Shown here in pieces: positions 1 through 8,551 of a stretch of DNA of 64,000 nt. The DNA is from an uncultured Eubacteriales bacterium (lineage in GTDB: Bacteria > Bacillota > Clostridia > Oscillospirales > CAG-272), in NCBI GenBank assembly GCA_934433485.1, contig CAKRZR010000002.1, forward strand, positions 124,001 to 188,000, written 5' to 3'. Both the position numbers and the translations under genes were made by a program. Under the pieces are notes generated by a model. The model ran no database searches. It had not been told where the DNA came from and saw nothing but the letters and a program-made list of their open reading frames with translations. Position 1 is the stretch's first letter; every line of letters starts with the position of its first letter.

Positions 1-217
1 AACGGAAACGGACCAACCGGAATCGGGCACAGAATCGCGTGAAACCGTGCCGGACACAGAATCGGACACCATGGAGGAAACCGATCCGATCACAGACGCA
101 CCCATGACCGACGACGAAGCAGCGGCACGATCCAAACGTTTGCGCGCCACAGCGAAAAAGCAGGCGGAAGCAATGGTAGACAAAGTGCGGTCCGCTCTCG
201 ATCCGTATCTGCGGTAA
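1..217 (+). CDS. C-terminal fragment of an unknown protein with an acidic Thr/Glu-rich tail
   Basis: An open frame runs in from the left edge of the window (codons from base 2) and stops at TAA 215-217. About 71 residues are visible. The first half is rich in Thr, Glu, Asp, Ser and Pro, much like the low-complexity linkers in the lipoproteins and the DHHW protein elsewhere in the window. The end is a basic, probably helical segment finishing DPYLR. No domain is recognisable and the N-terminus is outside the window. It is 78 bases upstream of spoVAD, but its tail does not look like SpoVAC, the gene often found at that position. Confidence 0.6.
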   Translation, partial: TETDQPESGTESRETVPDTESDTMEETDPITDAPMTDDEAAARSKRLRATAKKQAEAMVDKVRSALDPYLR

Positions 218-295
218 AACCCGCGGGTCATTCCAACCCGGCACGATTTCAATGGTCGGAATCTGCCGCGGTACATAGTATTACGGAGGTACGCC

Positions 296-1342
296 ATGTT
301 TTATACGCCAGAAAAACCGGTTCGCATCGTATCCGTCGGCGCCGTCGTCGGGAAAAAGGAGCGGTGCGGTCCGCTTGCAGAGACATTTGCCCCTTTCTTT
401 GGCAGCATGGGCGATCCGGATGGTGAGGATCGGTTCGGGCAAAAGACCTTTGAAAAGGCGGAGGCGGAAATGCAGCGGCGCGCGGTCAGGCAGGCGTTGG
501 AACGTGCGGGATGCACGGAATTGGACATTTCCCTGCTCTTTGCCGGAGATCTCGTAAACCAGTGCATTGCGTCCCATTACGGGCTTCTGTCGTTTGGAAT
601 CCCCCACATTGGACTGTTTGGCGCGTGCTCTACAGCGGCGGAGGGACTGCTACTCGCGACAATGACGCTTGGGGGCGGTCGATGTGGGGCGCGCGCGGTG
701 AATGTCACCTCGTCACACTACTGTACCGCGGAACGGCAATTCCGATTCCCATTGGAATACGGCGGACAGCGTACACCCAGCGCGCAATGGACGGTCACGG
801 CGGCAGCGGCGTATGTCACCTCCATAGACGCGGCGGACATACCTGTGGCGGATGCGTATGTACCGGAGATACGCGCCGTGATGCCCGGTCGGATGGTGGA
901 CGGCGGGATCCACGACGCAGGGAACATGGGAGCCGCGATGGCGCCCGCGGCACTGGATACGATCCTGCGCTACCATGCGGCGGATCCTGCCGGATTTCAG
1001 TCGCTAGATATGATCTGCACGGGGGATCTTGGCCGGGAAGGCAGCGCGATCCTTTGTGATCTCGCGTATACAAAAGGCGTTCCGATCGATCGGCTCCACG
1101 CGGATTGCGGCAAAATGATCTACGCGAACGACGACACCCATTCCGGCGGTTCGGGCTGCGGCTGTTCCGGCGCGGTCTGGGCGTGCGATATTCTCGAAAA
1201 CGTGCGGCGCGGGATTTTGAATAGTGTGCTGCTTGTCGGAACCGGCGCGCTCATGAACACAATGGCAGTCTGCCAGGGACAGACGATCCCCGGTATCGCG
1301 CACGCCGTACATGTAGTCGGACATTCCGCGAAGGAGAGATAA
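296..1342 (+). CDS. spoVAD: Stage V sporulation protein AD (SpoVAD)
   Basis: SpoVAD is the thiolase-fold, dipicolinic-acid-binding component of the SpoVA channel that loads DPA into the developing spore and releases it in germination. The 348 residues match the usual family length. The thiolase-type cysteine region GACSTAAEGL lies at about 109-118 (Cys111), and a glycine/cysteine-rich SGGSGCGCSG stretch lies near the C-terminal third, as in the family. The start is supported by GGAGG 7 bases upstream. It is followed after 2 bases by spoVAE, so the pair is one transcript. The role is inferred from family knowledge; nothing in the sequence shows forespore (sigma-G) control directly. Confidence 0.93.
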   Translation: MFYTPEKPVRIVSVGAVVGKKERCGPLAETFAPFFGSMGDPDGEDRFGQKTFEKAEAEMQRRAVRQALERAGCTELDISLLFAGDLVNQCIASHYGLLSFGIPHIGLFGACSTAAEGLLLATMTLGGGRCGARAVNVTSSHYCTAERQFRFPLEYGGQRTPSAQWTVTAAAAYVTSIDAADIPVADAYVPEIRAVMPGRMVDGGIHDAGNMGAAMAPAALDTILRYHAADPAGFQSLDMICTGDLGREGSAILCDLAYTKGVPIDRLHADCGKMIYANDDTHSGGSGCGCSGAVWACDILENVRRGILNSVLLVGTGALMNTMAVCQGQTIPGIAHAVHVVGHSAKER

Positions 1343-1344
1343 CC

Positions 1345-1701
1345 ATGGGATATGTTTACGCGTTTCTCGTCGGCGGTGCGCTTTGTGCAATCGCGCAGGT
1401 TCTGATCGATAAAACCTCGCTCACACCGGCACGGATCCTTGTGGCGTATGTAGTCGCGGGCGTGATTCTGGGTGGTGTGGGGCTGTACAAACCGCTTGTC
1501 GAGCTTGCCGGATGCGGTGCGACGACGCCATTATCGGGGTTTGGCAATCTGCTCGCGGAGGGTGTAAAAAAAGCGGTTGACACGGACGGATTTGCCGGAA
1601 TCTGGAAAGGCGGCATCACGGCGGCGGCAGGTGGGATCACAGCGTCCCTCTTTTTCGGACTGCTCGCAGCGCTGTTTTCCCGCAGTCGGCCGAAAGGATA
1701 A
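1345..1701 (+). CDS. spoVAE: Stage V sporulation protein AE (SpoVAE/SpoVAEb)
   Basis: This is a small integral membrane protein of 118 residues with about four hydrophobic segments. It carries the family pattern of a short internal loop (TTPLSGFGNLLAEGV) followed by a glycine-rich final membrane segment. It belongs to the SpoVAC/SpoVAEb family, which forms membrane subunits of the SpoVA DPA channel. It begins 2 bases after spoVAD with its own GGAGAG site inside the spoVAD end. The usual third partner, spoVAC, is not visible here and should lie elsewhere or upstream of the window. Confidence 0.92.
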   Translation: MGYVYAFLVGGALCAIAQVLIDKTSLTPARILVAYVVAGVILGGVGLYKPLVELAGCGATTPLSGFGNLLAEGVKKAVDTDGFAGIWKGGITAAAGGITASLFFGLLAALFSRSRPKG

Positions 1702-2073
1702 TGGTTCTGCCTGTGGTCTTTCGGTCAAAAAACTGGTCATGCGCCAAGGAAAATGGAGCAAGCTCCGAATCGCGACAGTTGTAGTTGTGCAAGACGCACA
1801 ATTTGTAGCCCACAAAATATACAAGTTGCACAATCCAAAGTGTGCCGTGTCGGATCGTTCGGTCATTAGGGAGAATTGAGGAAAAACCTATTGACTTTCC
1901 GGGAATTTAGAGTATAATATAGGTGTCGAAGGAAAAAGAAAAGAAACGCAAGCATCGGAAATGGCAAGTCCTCTTCGACATGGTAGATCCGATCGCGGAA
2001 AGCGCGTTTTGCAATGGCATCCACGGGATATGGACATTTCGCCTGTTCCCGGAATTTGAAAGGAGTGCATATT
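1702..2073. other. Intergenic region with promoter and long 5' leader of the HPr-like gene
   Basis: These 372 bases hold no convincing gene. An AT-rich segment (1771-1825) contains two TTGTAG-containing words. A strong sigma-A type promoter follows at 1891-1918, leaving a predicted leader of about 150 bases before the next start codon at 2074. No known riboswitch fold was recognised in that leader. Confidence 0.6.
1891..1918 (+). promoter_or_regulatory. Sigma-A type promoter for the HPr-like gene
   Basis: TTGACT at 1891-1896 and TATAAT at 1913-1918 are separated by 16 bases. Both boxes are near consensus. The start of transcription would be near 1925. Confidence 0.7.
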
Positions 2074-2319
2074 ATGATCTGCAACAGCAAATATCTTTAC
2101 AAAATCGAACTCGTCACGGCATCCGACGTCGCGGAATTCAACAAAATCGCAACCAAGTGCCCCGGCAATGTATACATCGTAAATGGTGAAAACGGCAAAA
2201 AGAAACTGAACGCAAAGAGCTTCCTTGGCGTCCATCTCGCAAGAATGGCGTGGAACGAAATCTATGTAGAAACCGACTTCGACTGCTACTTTGATTTCGA
2301 AAAGTTCATCTGCGAATGA
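2074..2319 (+). CDS. HPr-like domain protein lacking the phospho-histidine
   Basis: The 81-residue product resembles the second half of the PTS phosphocarrier HPr. The stretch NAKSFLGVHLARMAW at about 46-60 matches the HPr Ser46 helix region (NAKSIMGVM in typical HPr), followed by an acidic beta strand. The N-terminal GLHARPA block that carries the catalytic His15 is missing and is replaced by TASDVAEFNKIATKC. It therefore probably cannot accept phosphate from enzyme I. The Ser of NAKS, the regulatory kinase site in true HPr, is retained. The start at 2074 is chosen for AGGAG 8 bases upstream. Such orphan HPr-like proteins are common in Clostridia, but their function is unknown to me. Confidence 0.78.
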   Translation: MICNSKYLYKIELVTASDVAEFNKIATKCPGNVYIVNGENGKKKLNAKSFLGVHLARMAWNEIYVETDFDCYFDFEKFICE

Positions 2320-2350
2320 TTCTCCCCAACGAAGTTTTCTGAAAAAATTG

Positions 2351-2393
2351 AAAAAACGCTGCGTGTCCTCTTCCGGATGCACAGCGTTTTTTT
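2351..2393 (+). terminator. Rho-independent terminator after the HPr-like gene
   Basis: An inverted repeat pairs AAAAACGCTG (left arm, 2351-2361) with CAGCGTTTTT (right arm, 2382-2393), with the T-run inside and after the right arm. Confidence 0.85.
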
Positions 2394-2565
2394 GGTTTTC
2401 TTCCTTATATGGTACAGTAAAATACATACTTCTACAGAAATACGCAAAAGGCGGACACAATCCCTCACGTCGTGCCCACTTTTTGTGCAGTCGAACAATA
2501 GTTACCCTTGTAGTTTTTATGTTTTTTGACATTTTTTTCAATGCTTAACACATTATTCATTTTTA

Positions 2566-2576
2566 TGTGGTATACT
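2566..2576 (+). promoter_or_regulatory. Extended -10 promoter of the first lipoprotein gene
   Basis: TATACT at 2571-2576 is preceded by TGG, giving the TGN extension, and there is no good -35 at 17 bases. A TTGACA at 2526-2531 is too far upstream to pair with it. The lipoprotein start codon is 35 bases downstream. Confidence 0.5.
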
Positions 2577-2610
2577 ATGTTCATATCTCACCCGTACAAG
2601 GAGAAAGAAC

Positions 2611-4065
2611 ATGAAAAAGATCACCGCGCTGCTGCTCGTCGTCCTGATGCTGGCACAGCTTGCGTCCTGCGGCAGCGGCACCAATGAAGACGCGACCACC
2701 CCATCCGACACAACAAACACCGATATTGCAGTGAACACGGAAACCGAGACGGAGACGGAGGCAAAGCCGAATCTGCCGGAAAAGGATTACGGTGGGCAGG
2801 TGCTGCATATTCTCGCGGAGACAGATTTTGAAAAATTCGTCTTTGCCTCTGAATTGACCGGGGAAGCCGTGAATGACGCACTCTACAACGCCCGTACTGC
2901 TGTGGAAGAACAGTTCAATGTGTCTTTCGTCAATGACATTGTGGTAGCACAGTGTGACACCAAGACGACGGACAACACCATCAAATCTGGTGAGGACGCG
3001 TTCCTTTTTGCGCAAAACCACGACCGCACCACGGCAACCATGTCCCTAAACGGTTGGTTCTACGATTTCCATGAGCTGCCCTACATCGATCTCACAGCGG
3101 AATGGTGGCCGCATTTCACCGTGGACAGTCTGACCATCAACCACCAGATGTACTTCACTTCCTGCTTTATCAACTGGAACGGGCTTGCGCAAACCCGTGT
3201 CATTTTTGCGAATATGGATCTTTTGAACAACTTCAAACTTGCAAACCCGTTTGAAATGGTCTACAACAAGACCTGGACACTGGACAACTTCACTACCATG
3301 GTCAAAGATGTCTATGTGGATGTGGACGGCAACGGCGTACGCGACAAAACCGACACCTACGGCTTCTTCTTTGAGTACGATCCGTACTGCTGGCTGGAAG
3401 GCTTTGGCGTTGAGATCTACAAAAAGGAAGGCGCGGATTCCCCCATTATCACCCTCGACGCACTGGGCGACCGCACCGCCACACTGGTAGACAAGCTGCA
3501 CACACTTGGGTACAGCGGCCTGCCGGGTACGTTTGTCACGCTCGGTTCCAACAAGGAAAACACCAACCAATGCGAGCTGTTCTCCAAAGGCAACGCCGTA
3601 TTCGGGCTTGCCGGAATCGACGCGATGCTGACATACCTCACCGATTCCGATATCGATTACGCGATGCTGCCGCTGCCCCTGTTTGACGAGAACCAGTCCG
3701 ATTACATCGGACCGTGCACAGACCGTCTGATTTATGTACCGATCACTGTACAGGACACGGAGCAGGCAGGGATTCTCTTAGAGGCGCTGGAATACCAGGG
3801 TTACAAGCTCGTGATGCCAACCTATCAGGAGAGCACACTGAAAAAGCGTTATGCAAACTCCGAGGATACCGCGAAAATGCTCGATATCGTGTTCTCCAAC
3901 CGCGTCATCAGCCTGTCCTACCTCTACGGCAACATGTCCCTGAACCTTCTCAAAACCGTCGTGCCGGACAACACACTCGTCAGCTACGTGGAATCGGAAT
4001 CGACAAAGGAACAAAAATACATCGATCAGGTCATCGCGCTGCATTCCAGTGACAAGACGAAATAA
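2611..4065 (+). CDS. Solute-binding-type lipoprotein, paralogue 1
   Basis: The 484-residue exported lipoprotein has a signal peptide ending in the lipobox LASC (Cys20), then a Thr/Glu/Asp-rich linker to about 55, then a body resembling family 1 extracellular sugar-binding proteins of ABC importers. A calcium-loop-like motif, DVDGNGVRDKTD, sits at about 237-248. A WW pair lies at about 163. It is monocistronic, with its own promoter and terminator, and no ABC permease or ATPase lies beside it. It is the first of seven relatives in this window. Glycan or sugar binding at the cell surface is inferred from the family; the ligand is unknown. This copy has EWW where most relatives have PWW. Confidence 0.82.
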   Translation: MKKITALLLVVLMLAQLASCGSGTNEDATTPSDTTNTDIAVNTETETETEAKPNLPEKDYGGQVLHILAETDFEKFVFASELTGEAVNDALYNARTAVEEQFNVSFVNDIVVAQCDTKTTDNTIKSGEDAFLFAQNHDRTTATMSLNGWFYDFHELPYIDLTAEWWPHFTVDSLTINHQMYFTSCFINWNGLAQTRVIFANMDLLNNFKLANPFEMVYNKTWTLDNFTTMVKDVYVDVDGNGVRDKTDTYGFFFEYDPYCWLEGFGVEIYKKEGADSPIITLDALGDRTATLVDKLHTLGYSGLPGTFVTLGSNKENTNQCELFSKGNAVFGLAGIDAMLTYLTDSDIDYAMLPLPLFDENQSDYIGPCTDRLIYVPITVQDTEQAGILLEALEYQGYKLVMPTYQESTLKKRYANSEDTAKMLDIVFSNRVISLSYLYGNMSLNLLKTVVPDNTLVSYVESESTKEQKYIDQVIALHSSDKTK

Positions 4066-4074
4066 ACGGATTAT

Positions 4075-4118
4075 AAAAAAGTGGGCAGGCTCCAGCAGGG
4101 AGCTTATCCACTTTTTAT
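4075..4118 (+). terminator. Terminator between lipoprotein 1 and the Nif3-like gene
   Basis: AAAAAGTGG (left) pairs with CCACTTTTT (right) around an inner GCTCC/GGAGC stem. The A-tract and T-tract make it usable from both strands, so it probably ends both the plus-strand lipoprotein transcript and the minus-strand block. Confidence 0.85.
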
Positions 4119-4148
4119 TGTGTGCGATGGGCTATGGAACTGAGAAAA

Positions 4149-4919
4149 TCACCGGTACCCATACGGGCAGCAGCCGATCGGGACGCAGTCGAGGCCGGTT
4201 TCGCGGCAGAGCCACGCGGCAAGCGTACGGCACACCGGGGCTTCGGTGTGGTAATGCCCTGCTTCCACGACGACGAGTCCCTCCTCCGCCGCGTCCGCCG
4301 CCATATTGTACCCGGCGTCTCCGGTGAGATACAGATCCGCGCCAATTTCCAGAGCCGCATTTACGAAATCCTTTCCATCGCCGCCGCAGAGCGCGATCTT
4401 ACGCACCGGCTTGTGCGGATCGCCCGTAATGCGCACGTGCCCGGCGTCCAGCGCGTCCCGGATCAGATTCGCGTATTCACCCGCCTGTATCGGCTCCGCC
4501 AACGTGAAATATCGTCCGAGCGTGGGATTTTCCGCGTCGCCGAATGTACCCTCCGCCTGGTGCCACAGCGCCTGACAAAGCGCGTCGTTCACGCCATCGT
4601 CTCCGGCGTCCATACGCGTATGATACGACAGCACGGCAAGATGGTTCTCAAGTGCCAGAATCGCCTTCCGCCCGGTAAGCGTAGCAGGTGTGATCGCGTT
4701 CATCTTCCGAAACACAAGCGGATGATGCGTCACCAGCGCGTCAAAGCCGTTTTCAATTGCGTAGCGTATCACCATTTCCGCCGGATCGAGCGCCACAAGC
4801 ACGCTCTGTATCGGGCGTGTCACGTCGTCGCACACCATAATTCCGTCGTTGTCCCATGGCGCTTTCAGATCCGGTGTGAATTTTCCGGAAAGCAGTCTAT
4901 CCAGTTCCCCAACCGTCAT
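4149..4919 (-). CDS. Nif3-like dinuclear metal centre protein
   Basis: The 256-residue protein belongs to the Nif3/YqfO (NIF3, DUF34) family, hexameric proteins with a two-metal site that are sometimes annotated as GTP cyclohydrolase 1 type 2. Visible metal-site motifs are THHPLVF at about 63-69, the DAGDDGVND region near 103, and the C-terminal EAGHYHTE block that supplies the last His and Glu ligands. Its length is that of the short family form without the inserted PII-like domain. The start has GGAG 8 bases upstream. It follows trmK by 46 bases in the same direction, a pairing (trmK-yqfO) widely conserved in Bacillota. The molecular role of the family is unsettled. Confidence 0.9.
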   Translation of the reverse strand: MTVGELDRLLSGKFTPDLKAPWDNDGIMVCDDVTRPIQSVLVALDPAEMVIRYAIENGFDALVTHHPLVFRKMNAITPATLTGRKAILALENHLAVLSYHTRMDAGDDGVNDALCQALWHQAEGTFGDAENPTLGRYFTLAEPIQAGEYANLIRDALDAGHVRITGDPHKPVRKIALCGGDGKDFVNAALEIGADLYLTGDAGYNMAADAAEEGLVVVEAGHYHTEAPVCRTLAAWLCRETGLDCVPIGCCPYGYR

Positions 4920-4965
4920 AATTCTTCTCCTCTTCTTTTCGGTCGCGTCGCGTCGATTCCATGCG

Positions 4966-5673
4966 TCAGCGTTCCGTCATCATTCGTTGTAATTCCGCAA
5001 GCAGCGCAACCTCTGCCGATGTGTCCAACCCTCCGTCGATTCTGCCCTGCCGTTTTCGTTCCAGCGCGCGGCAGAACCCACGGACGTACGGGTCCCACAG
5101 CGGATCGTCCCGGTCCTGTTTGCCGAGCAACATTTCCGCCGCCGTGTAGGATTCCGTTTTTCCCGTGTATTCCGCGCAAAGGACCGCGTATACCTTGCCG
5201 TTCGCACGACACAGCCGTTCTTCCACAATCGAGTAGCCGTCCGCAAGCAATGCACTGCGCAGGTCGTTCCCATGCGACATCGGCTGCAGGACAAGGCGAA
5301 GCCCATTTCGCGGCAAAAACGCGCTTGCCCGCAGGATTTCCGCGATCAGTTCACCGCCCATACCGCAAATGCAAATATCCGTCACGCCGTATGCAGCCGG
5401 ATCGAACGTTCCCAGCCCATTCGCCAATAAAAATGTGATCCTGTCGCCGACACCGTACGCGGACGCGTTCCGAATCGCGGCATCCAGCGGACCTCGGTGG
5501 ACATCGCTTGCCACCGCACGTCGGCATTTCCCGGACGCAAGCAGCCAGATCGGTATGTACGCATGGTCGGTACCGACATCCCATACGACGCCACCATCTC
5601 CAAGCAGCGCGCAAGCCGTCCGCAATCGATTGTCCAGCGCCGGTTTCCGTGCGATTTCCGCTGTTTCTTCCAT
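4966..5673 (-). CDS. trmK: tRNA (adenine(22)-N1)-methyltransferase TrmK
   Basis: TrmK uses S-adenosylmethionine to methylate N1 of A22 in bacterial tRNAs. The 235-residue product has the class I methyltransferase fold: DVGTDHAYIPIWLL at about 32-45 is motif I and its TrmK-specific continuation, SDVHRGPLDAA follows, and ICICGMGGELI at about 100-110 is the family catalytic-core signature. A helical C-terminal domain completes the usual length. GGAGAG precedes the start. Its neighbour downstream is the Nif3-like gene, the standard genomic partner. Confidence 0.93.
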   Translation of the reverse strand: MEETAEIARKPALDNRLRTACALLGDGGVVWDVGTDHAYIPIWLLASGKCRRAVASDVHRGPLDAAIRNASAYGVGDRITFLLANGLGTFDPAAYGVTDICICGMGGELIAEILRASAFLPRNGLRLVLQPMSHGNDLRSALLADGYSIVEERLCRANGKVYAVLCAEYTGKTESYTAAEMLLGKQDRDDPLWDPYVRGFCRALERKRQGRIDGGLDTSAEVALLAELQRMMTER

Positions 5674-5690
5674 AGATTCTCTCCGATTCC

Positions 5691-5752
5691 AAAAAGCGAC
5701 CCGTCCGACGGCATAGGGATCCCATAGTCCGTCAACGGATCGCTTCTTTTTG
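5691..5752 (-). terminator. Terminator-like hairpin after the DUF1858 gene
   Basis: On the minus strand AGAAGCGA-CCGT arms pair with ACGG-TCGCTTTTT, around an inner palindrome GGGATCCC. A T-run follows, so transcripts from the DUF1858 gene could end here before trmK. Confidence 0.65.
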
Positions 5753-5760
5753 TCTGTTGT

Positions 5761-5964
5761 TTATTTCTTTTGCGCGAAGTATTCGTTCAGGGTCTTAACC
5801 AGCGCGTCCGCGTCTGTACCGTGTACGTCGCAGGCTTCCTCGATCGTCTCGCTGCGGGACACAGGACAATCGAGACAGTGCATGCCGATTTCCAGGAAAA
5901 ATTCTCCCGTTGCTTCGTCGTAATCGATGATATCTCCAATGATGGTATCCTTGGTAACTTCCAT
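5761..5964 (-). CDS. DUF1858 (redox-disulfide-like) small protein
   Basis: The 67-residue protein matches the DUF1858 family, small proteins often found near hybrid-cluster-protein genes and proposed to carry a redox-active cysteine pair. The diagnostic segment is GMHCLDCPVSRSETIEEAC at about 27-45, with the CxxC pair at Cys30/Cys33 and a third Cys in the following helix. An AAAGGAG site lies 11 bases before the ATG, slightly far. It stands between murA and trmK on the same strand. The function is not established; thiol-disulfide or metal chemistry is the family proposal. Confidence 0.85.
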   Translation of the reverse strand: MEVTKDTIIGDIIDYDEATGEFFLEIGMHCLDCPVSRSETIEEACDVHGTDADALVKTLNEYFAQKK

Positions 5965-6033
5965 GATATGAAAACTCCTTTATAATAGAGATTTTGTACG
6001 TATATTCTGCCCGCGCAGCGTTTTTCTATGCGG

Positions 6034-7320
6034 TCAGTTTGCTTTTTTCACAGCGTGATCCGGCAGGTCGATCTTACGGATATCCGCGCCCAAACCGCGC
6101 AGTTTGCCGCAGATGTCGTCGTACCCGCGCTCGATCAAGCGGCTTTCCGTGATCTCCGTCTGTCCGTTGCACATCAGCGCCGCGATGAGTACCGCGATGC
6201 CGCCGCGCAGATCGGTCGCCATCACCGGAGCTGCGGACAATGGCGCGCCGCCCTCTATGGTAACGATCCGTCCCTCGACCTTGATCTGTGCGCCCATGCG
6301 CCGCAGCTCCTCGACGTAACGGAACCGGTTCTCAAAAATGCTTTCGTTGATGTAGCTGACACCTTCGGCACGCAGCAACAGTGCCGTCATTTGCGGGTGC
6401 ATATCGGTCGGAAATCCGGGATACGGCAGGGTTTTCACGCTGGTACGGCGGATTTTGCCCGTGGAGGTCACATGTACCGCTTCGTCAAATTCCTCTACAT
6501 CCACACCAACCTCCAAAAGCTTTGCCGTGATCGACTCAAGATGCTTGGGGATGACGTTGCCGATGCGCACGGAACCGCCTGTCGCCGCTGCCGCCACCAT
6601 GAACGAGCCTGCCTCGATCATATCGGGAATGATCGCGTAGGAACAGCCGTGCAGCTCTTTGACGCCGCGGATCTTGATCACATCCGAGCCGGCGCCGCTG
6701 ATGTTCGCACCGCAGGTATTGAGAAACTGCGCGCAGTCCACTACATGCGGTTCGTGTGCCGCGTTGTCGATGATGGTCACGCCCTCGGCAGTCGCCGCGG
6801 CGATCATAATGTTGATGGTCGCGCCGACGCTGGACACGTCAAAAAAGATATTTGTGCCGTGCGCGCCGCCCTTCGATTGGATATCGATGTAGCCGCCCTC
6901 GATGCTGACCTCGCCGCCCAGTGCCTCAAAGCCCTTGATATGCTGATCAATGGGACGCACGCCGAAATCGCATCCGCCGGGCAATCCGACTCTCGCCTTT
7001 CCGAAACGACCGAATTCCGCGCCGAGCAGATAATACGAGCCGCGCAGCTTGCGGACAAGAGAATAGTCCGATGTACCGGGAGTGAGATTGGTGCAGTCGA
7101 TCTCATAGGTCGTACGGTCGAGCCGCCGGATTTCCGCACCCATACCGCGCAAAATCGAAAACGAGCAGCCAATGTCGCTGATATTCGGAATATTTTCAAG
7201 CACTACCTTGCCGGGAACGAGCGCACAGGCGTAGATAATCGGAAGCGCGGCGTTTTTGGAGCCGCTGACCTCCACACTGCCCATCAGAGGCACGCCTCCA
7301 TGAACCACAATTTTCTCCAT
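6034..7320 (-). CDS. murA: UDP-N-acetylglucosamine 1-carboxyvinyltransferase MurA
   Basis: MurA transfers enolpyruvate from PEP to UDP-GlcNAc, the first committed step of peptidoglycan synthesis in the cytoplasm. Counting from the ATG at 7320 (MEKIVVHGG, aligned with known MurA starts), the 428-residue protein has the essential Lys22 in SGSKNAALP and the reactive cysteine Cys117 in PGGCDFGVRPID. Retention of this cysteine predicts fosfomycin sensitivity of the enzyme. An upstream in-frame ATG at 7344 has a nearer AGGA and would add 8 residues. It follows the WalRK-YycHI operon after a gap of about 270-300 bases that contains a possible promoter. Bacillota often have two MurA copies; only one is visible here. 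Confidence 0.95.
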   Translation of the reverse strand: MEKIVVHGGVPLMGSVEVSGSKNAALPIIYACALVPGKVVLENIPNISDIGCSFSILRGMGAEIRRLDRTTYEIDCTNLTPGTSDYSLVRKLRGSYYLLGAEFGRFGKARVGLPGGCDFGVRPIDQHIKGFEALGGEVSIEGGYIDIQSKGGAHGTNIFFDVSSVGATINIMIAAATAEGVTIIDNAAHEPHVVDCAQFLNTCGANISGAGSDVIKIRGVKELHGCSYAIIPDMIEAGSFMVAAAATGGSVRIGNVIPKHLESITAKLLEVGVDVEEFDEAVHVTSTGKIRRTSVKTLPYPGFPTDMHPQMTALLLRAEGVSYINESIFENRFRYVEELRRMGAQIKVEGRIVTIEGGAPLSAAPVMATDLRGGIAVLIAALMCNGQTEITESRLIERGYDDICGKLRGLGADIRKIDLPDHAVKKAN

Positions 7321-7615
7321 GAAACAAGCACCATGCCTTTCCATTCAATCCTAAAAACTTTCTATACGTCCAAAAAACATCCGCCGTCCGGAGAAAAAGC
7401 ATGCGCCGGAAACAGCGCCGCGTCCTCTCCGCGGGAAATCCACTCTGTTGGTTTTACGTCGATGCGGCAAGCGGCCACTCCATCGCGTCTTTCTTCCGCA
7501 TACACCACCATATCACCATATATTATAACAGTTTATCGCCCGTATGGAAAGAGTTTTTTGCAGGATTTTCATATTTTTCATACATTTTGGTATTGTTACC
7601 TATTTTATAGCACTT
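7321..7615. other. Gap between yycI and murA
   Basis: About 295 bases without a supported gene. On the minus strand TATAAT (7522-7527) with a poor -35 (TTTCCA, about 7545-7550) could start a murA transcript independent of the walRK operon. No clear terminator was found after yycI. Confidence 0.35.
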
Positions 7616-8551
7616 TCACGCACCAATTCTTGTGTATAGCGTGCCATCCAATCGATTGAAAACCAGCGTACCATAGGTATCCGTTTCAATGCGGATACAC
7701 GGAATGAGGCAGAAATTTCCATCGTCCGGCAGAAAATAGAGAGAATAGCTATGGGCAATCTCCGTAATCCGAATTTTCTCCGGCACACCGTATCCACCGG
7801 CGGCGACAACGCGCTTCATCATATACAGAATATTCGTAATATCGGAAACTTGTGTCACATAGGACTCCCCGAATGTCAGGAAGCACCATTTTCCTCTCGC
7901 CTCTGTCACTTCGCCATCTTCGATCACGCAAATCATGTTATTTTCCGTAATCTCCACGCCATCGATTCTGCGCAGGCACCGCACATACACCGCACCGGAC
8001 GCGTCACATCGGATATCTGCGACCACGGTCTCGATCGATGGCGAAGCGCTTCTCCGGGACAATCCGCCGTCTCCCTTTTCGAGAAACGAGCGCGCGATTT
8101 CGGCATACGCGTCGTACTGGGTATCGGTCACCACGGAAAATGCAGTAAGCACGGCATCGGAAAAGTGCTCGTCCAGTCTTTCCTCCGCATCCGCACGGCG
8201 ATAGTGGATATGGAAATCGGTACCAAACGTGGTCAGATCCCCGTTGTAGTGGAGATACAGCATTCCGTCCGGCACCGCGAAAGCGTTTCTGATCTCGCTT
8301 TCGGTGAGACGGTACGCCGTGTTCTCGTCGTTGTCGGAGCCCATATAGATCACGCCGCCCTCTCGTTTCCGCGACACCTGCGACGGCGTCAATGTAATTC
8401 CATCCTCCGCCAGAGTCGCGCAGAGATCCGCGATTGCCGTCTCCGGAATATAGTAGACATTCCGGTACAGCCGTATAAGCACCACGACCAGCACCAGCAC
8501 CGCAACGGCAAGGGTAACGGTCAGCATCCGGTAAATATTCCGTTCCTTCAT
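7616..8551 (-). CDS. yycI: YycI-like regulator of the WalRK system
   Basis: The 311-residue protein has one N-terminal membrane helix (about 10-28) and a large outer domain, the architecture of YycI, which with YycH binds and tunes the WalK sensor kinase. The assignment rests mainly on position: it is the last gene of walR-walK-yycH-yycI. Sequence similarity to characterised YycI is weak by eye. The start codon overlaps the yycH stop (ATGA) and is preceded by GGAGGTG, so the two are translationally coupled. An alternative start 30 bases upstream lacks that support. Confidence 0.75.
   Translation of the reverse strand: MKERNIYRMLTVTLAVAVLVLVVVLIRLYRNVYYIPETAIADLCATLAEDGITLTPSQVSRKREGGVIYMGSDNDENTAYRLTESEIRNAFAVPDGMLYLHYNGDLTTFGTDFHIHYRRADAEERLDEHFSDAVLTAFSVVTDTQYDAYAEIARSFLEKGDGGLSRRSASPSIETVVADIRCDASGAVYVRCLRRIDGVEITENNMICVIEDGEVTEARGKWCFLTFGESYVTQVSDITNILYMMKRVVAAGGYGVPEKIRITEIAHSYSLYFLPDDGNFCLIPCIRIETDTYGTLVFNRLDGTLYTRIGA

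Noticed and set aside
1..217. Left-edge fragment considered as spoVAC
   Set aside because: SpoVAC is a membrane protein with a hydrophobic end; this tail is acidic and then basic, with no membrane segment.
2526..2531. TTGACA taken as the -35 box of lipoprotein 1
   Set aside because: It lies 39 bases from the good -10, far outside the usual 16-18.
4122..5438. A 438-codon open frame on the plus strand opposite the Nif3-like and trmK genes
   Set aside because: It lies antisense to two well-supported enzymes, its translation is rich in Arg, Pro and Cys without family features, and such frames are expected in GC-rich coding DNA.
6028..7659. A 543-codon plus-strand frame opposite murA
   Set aside because: Antisense shadow of a certain gene; no recognisable domain.
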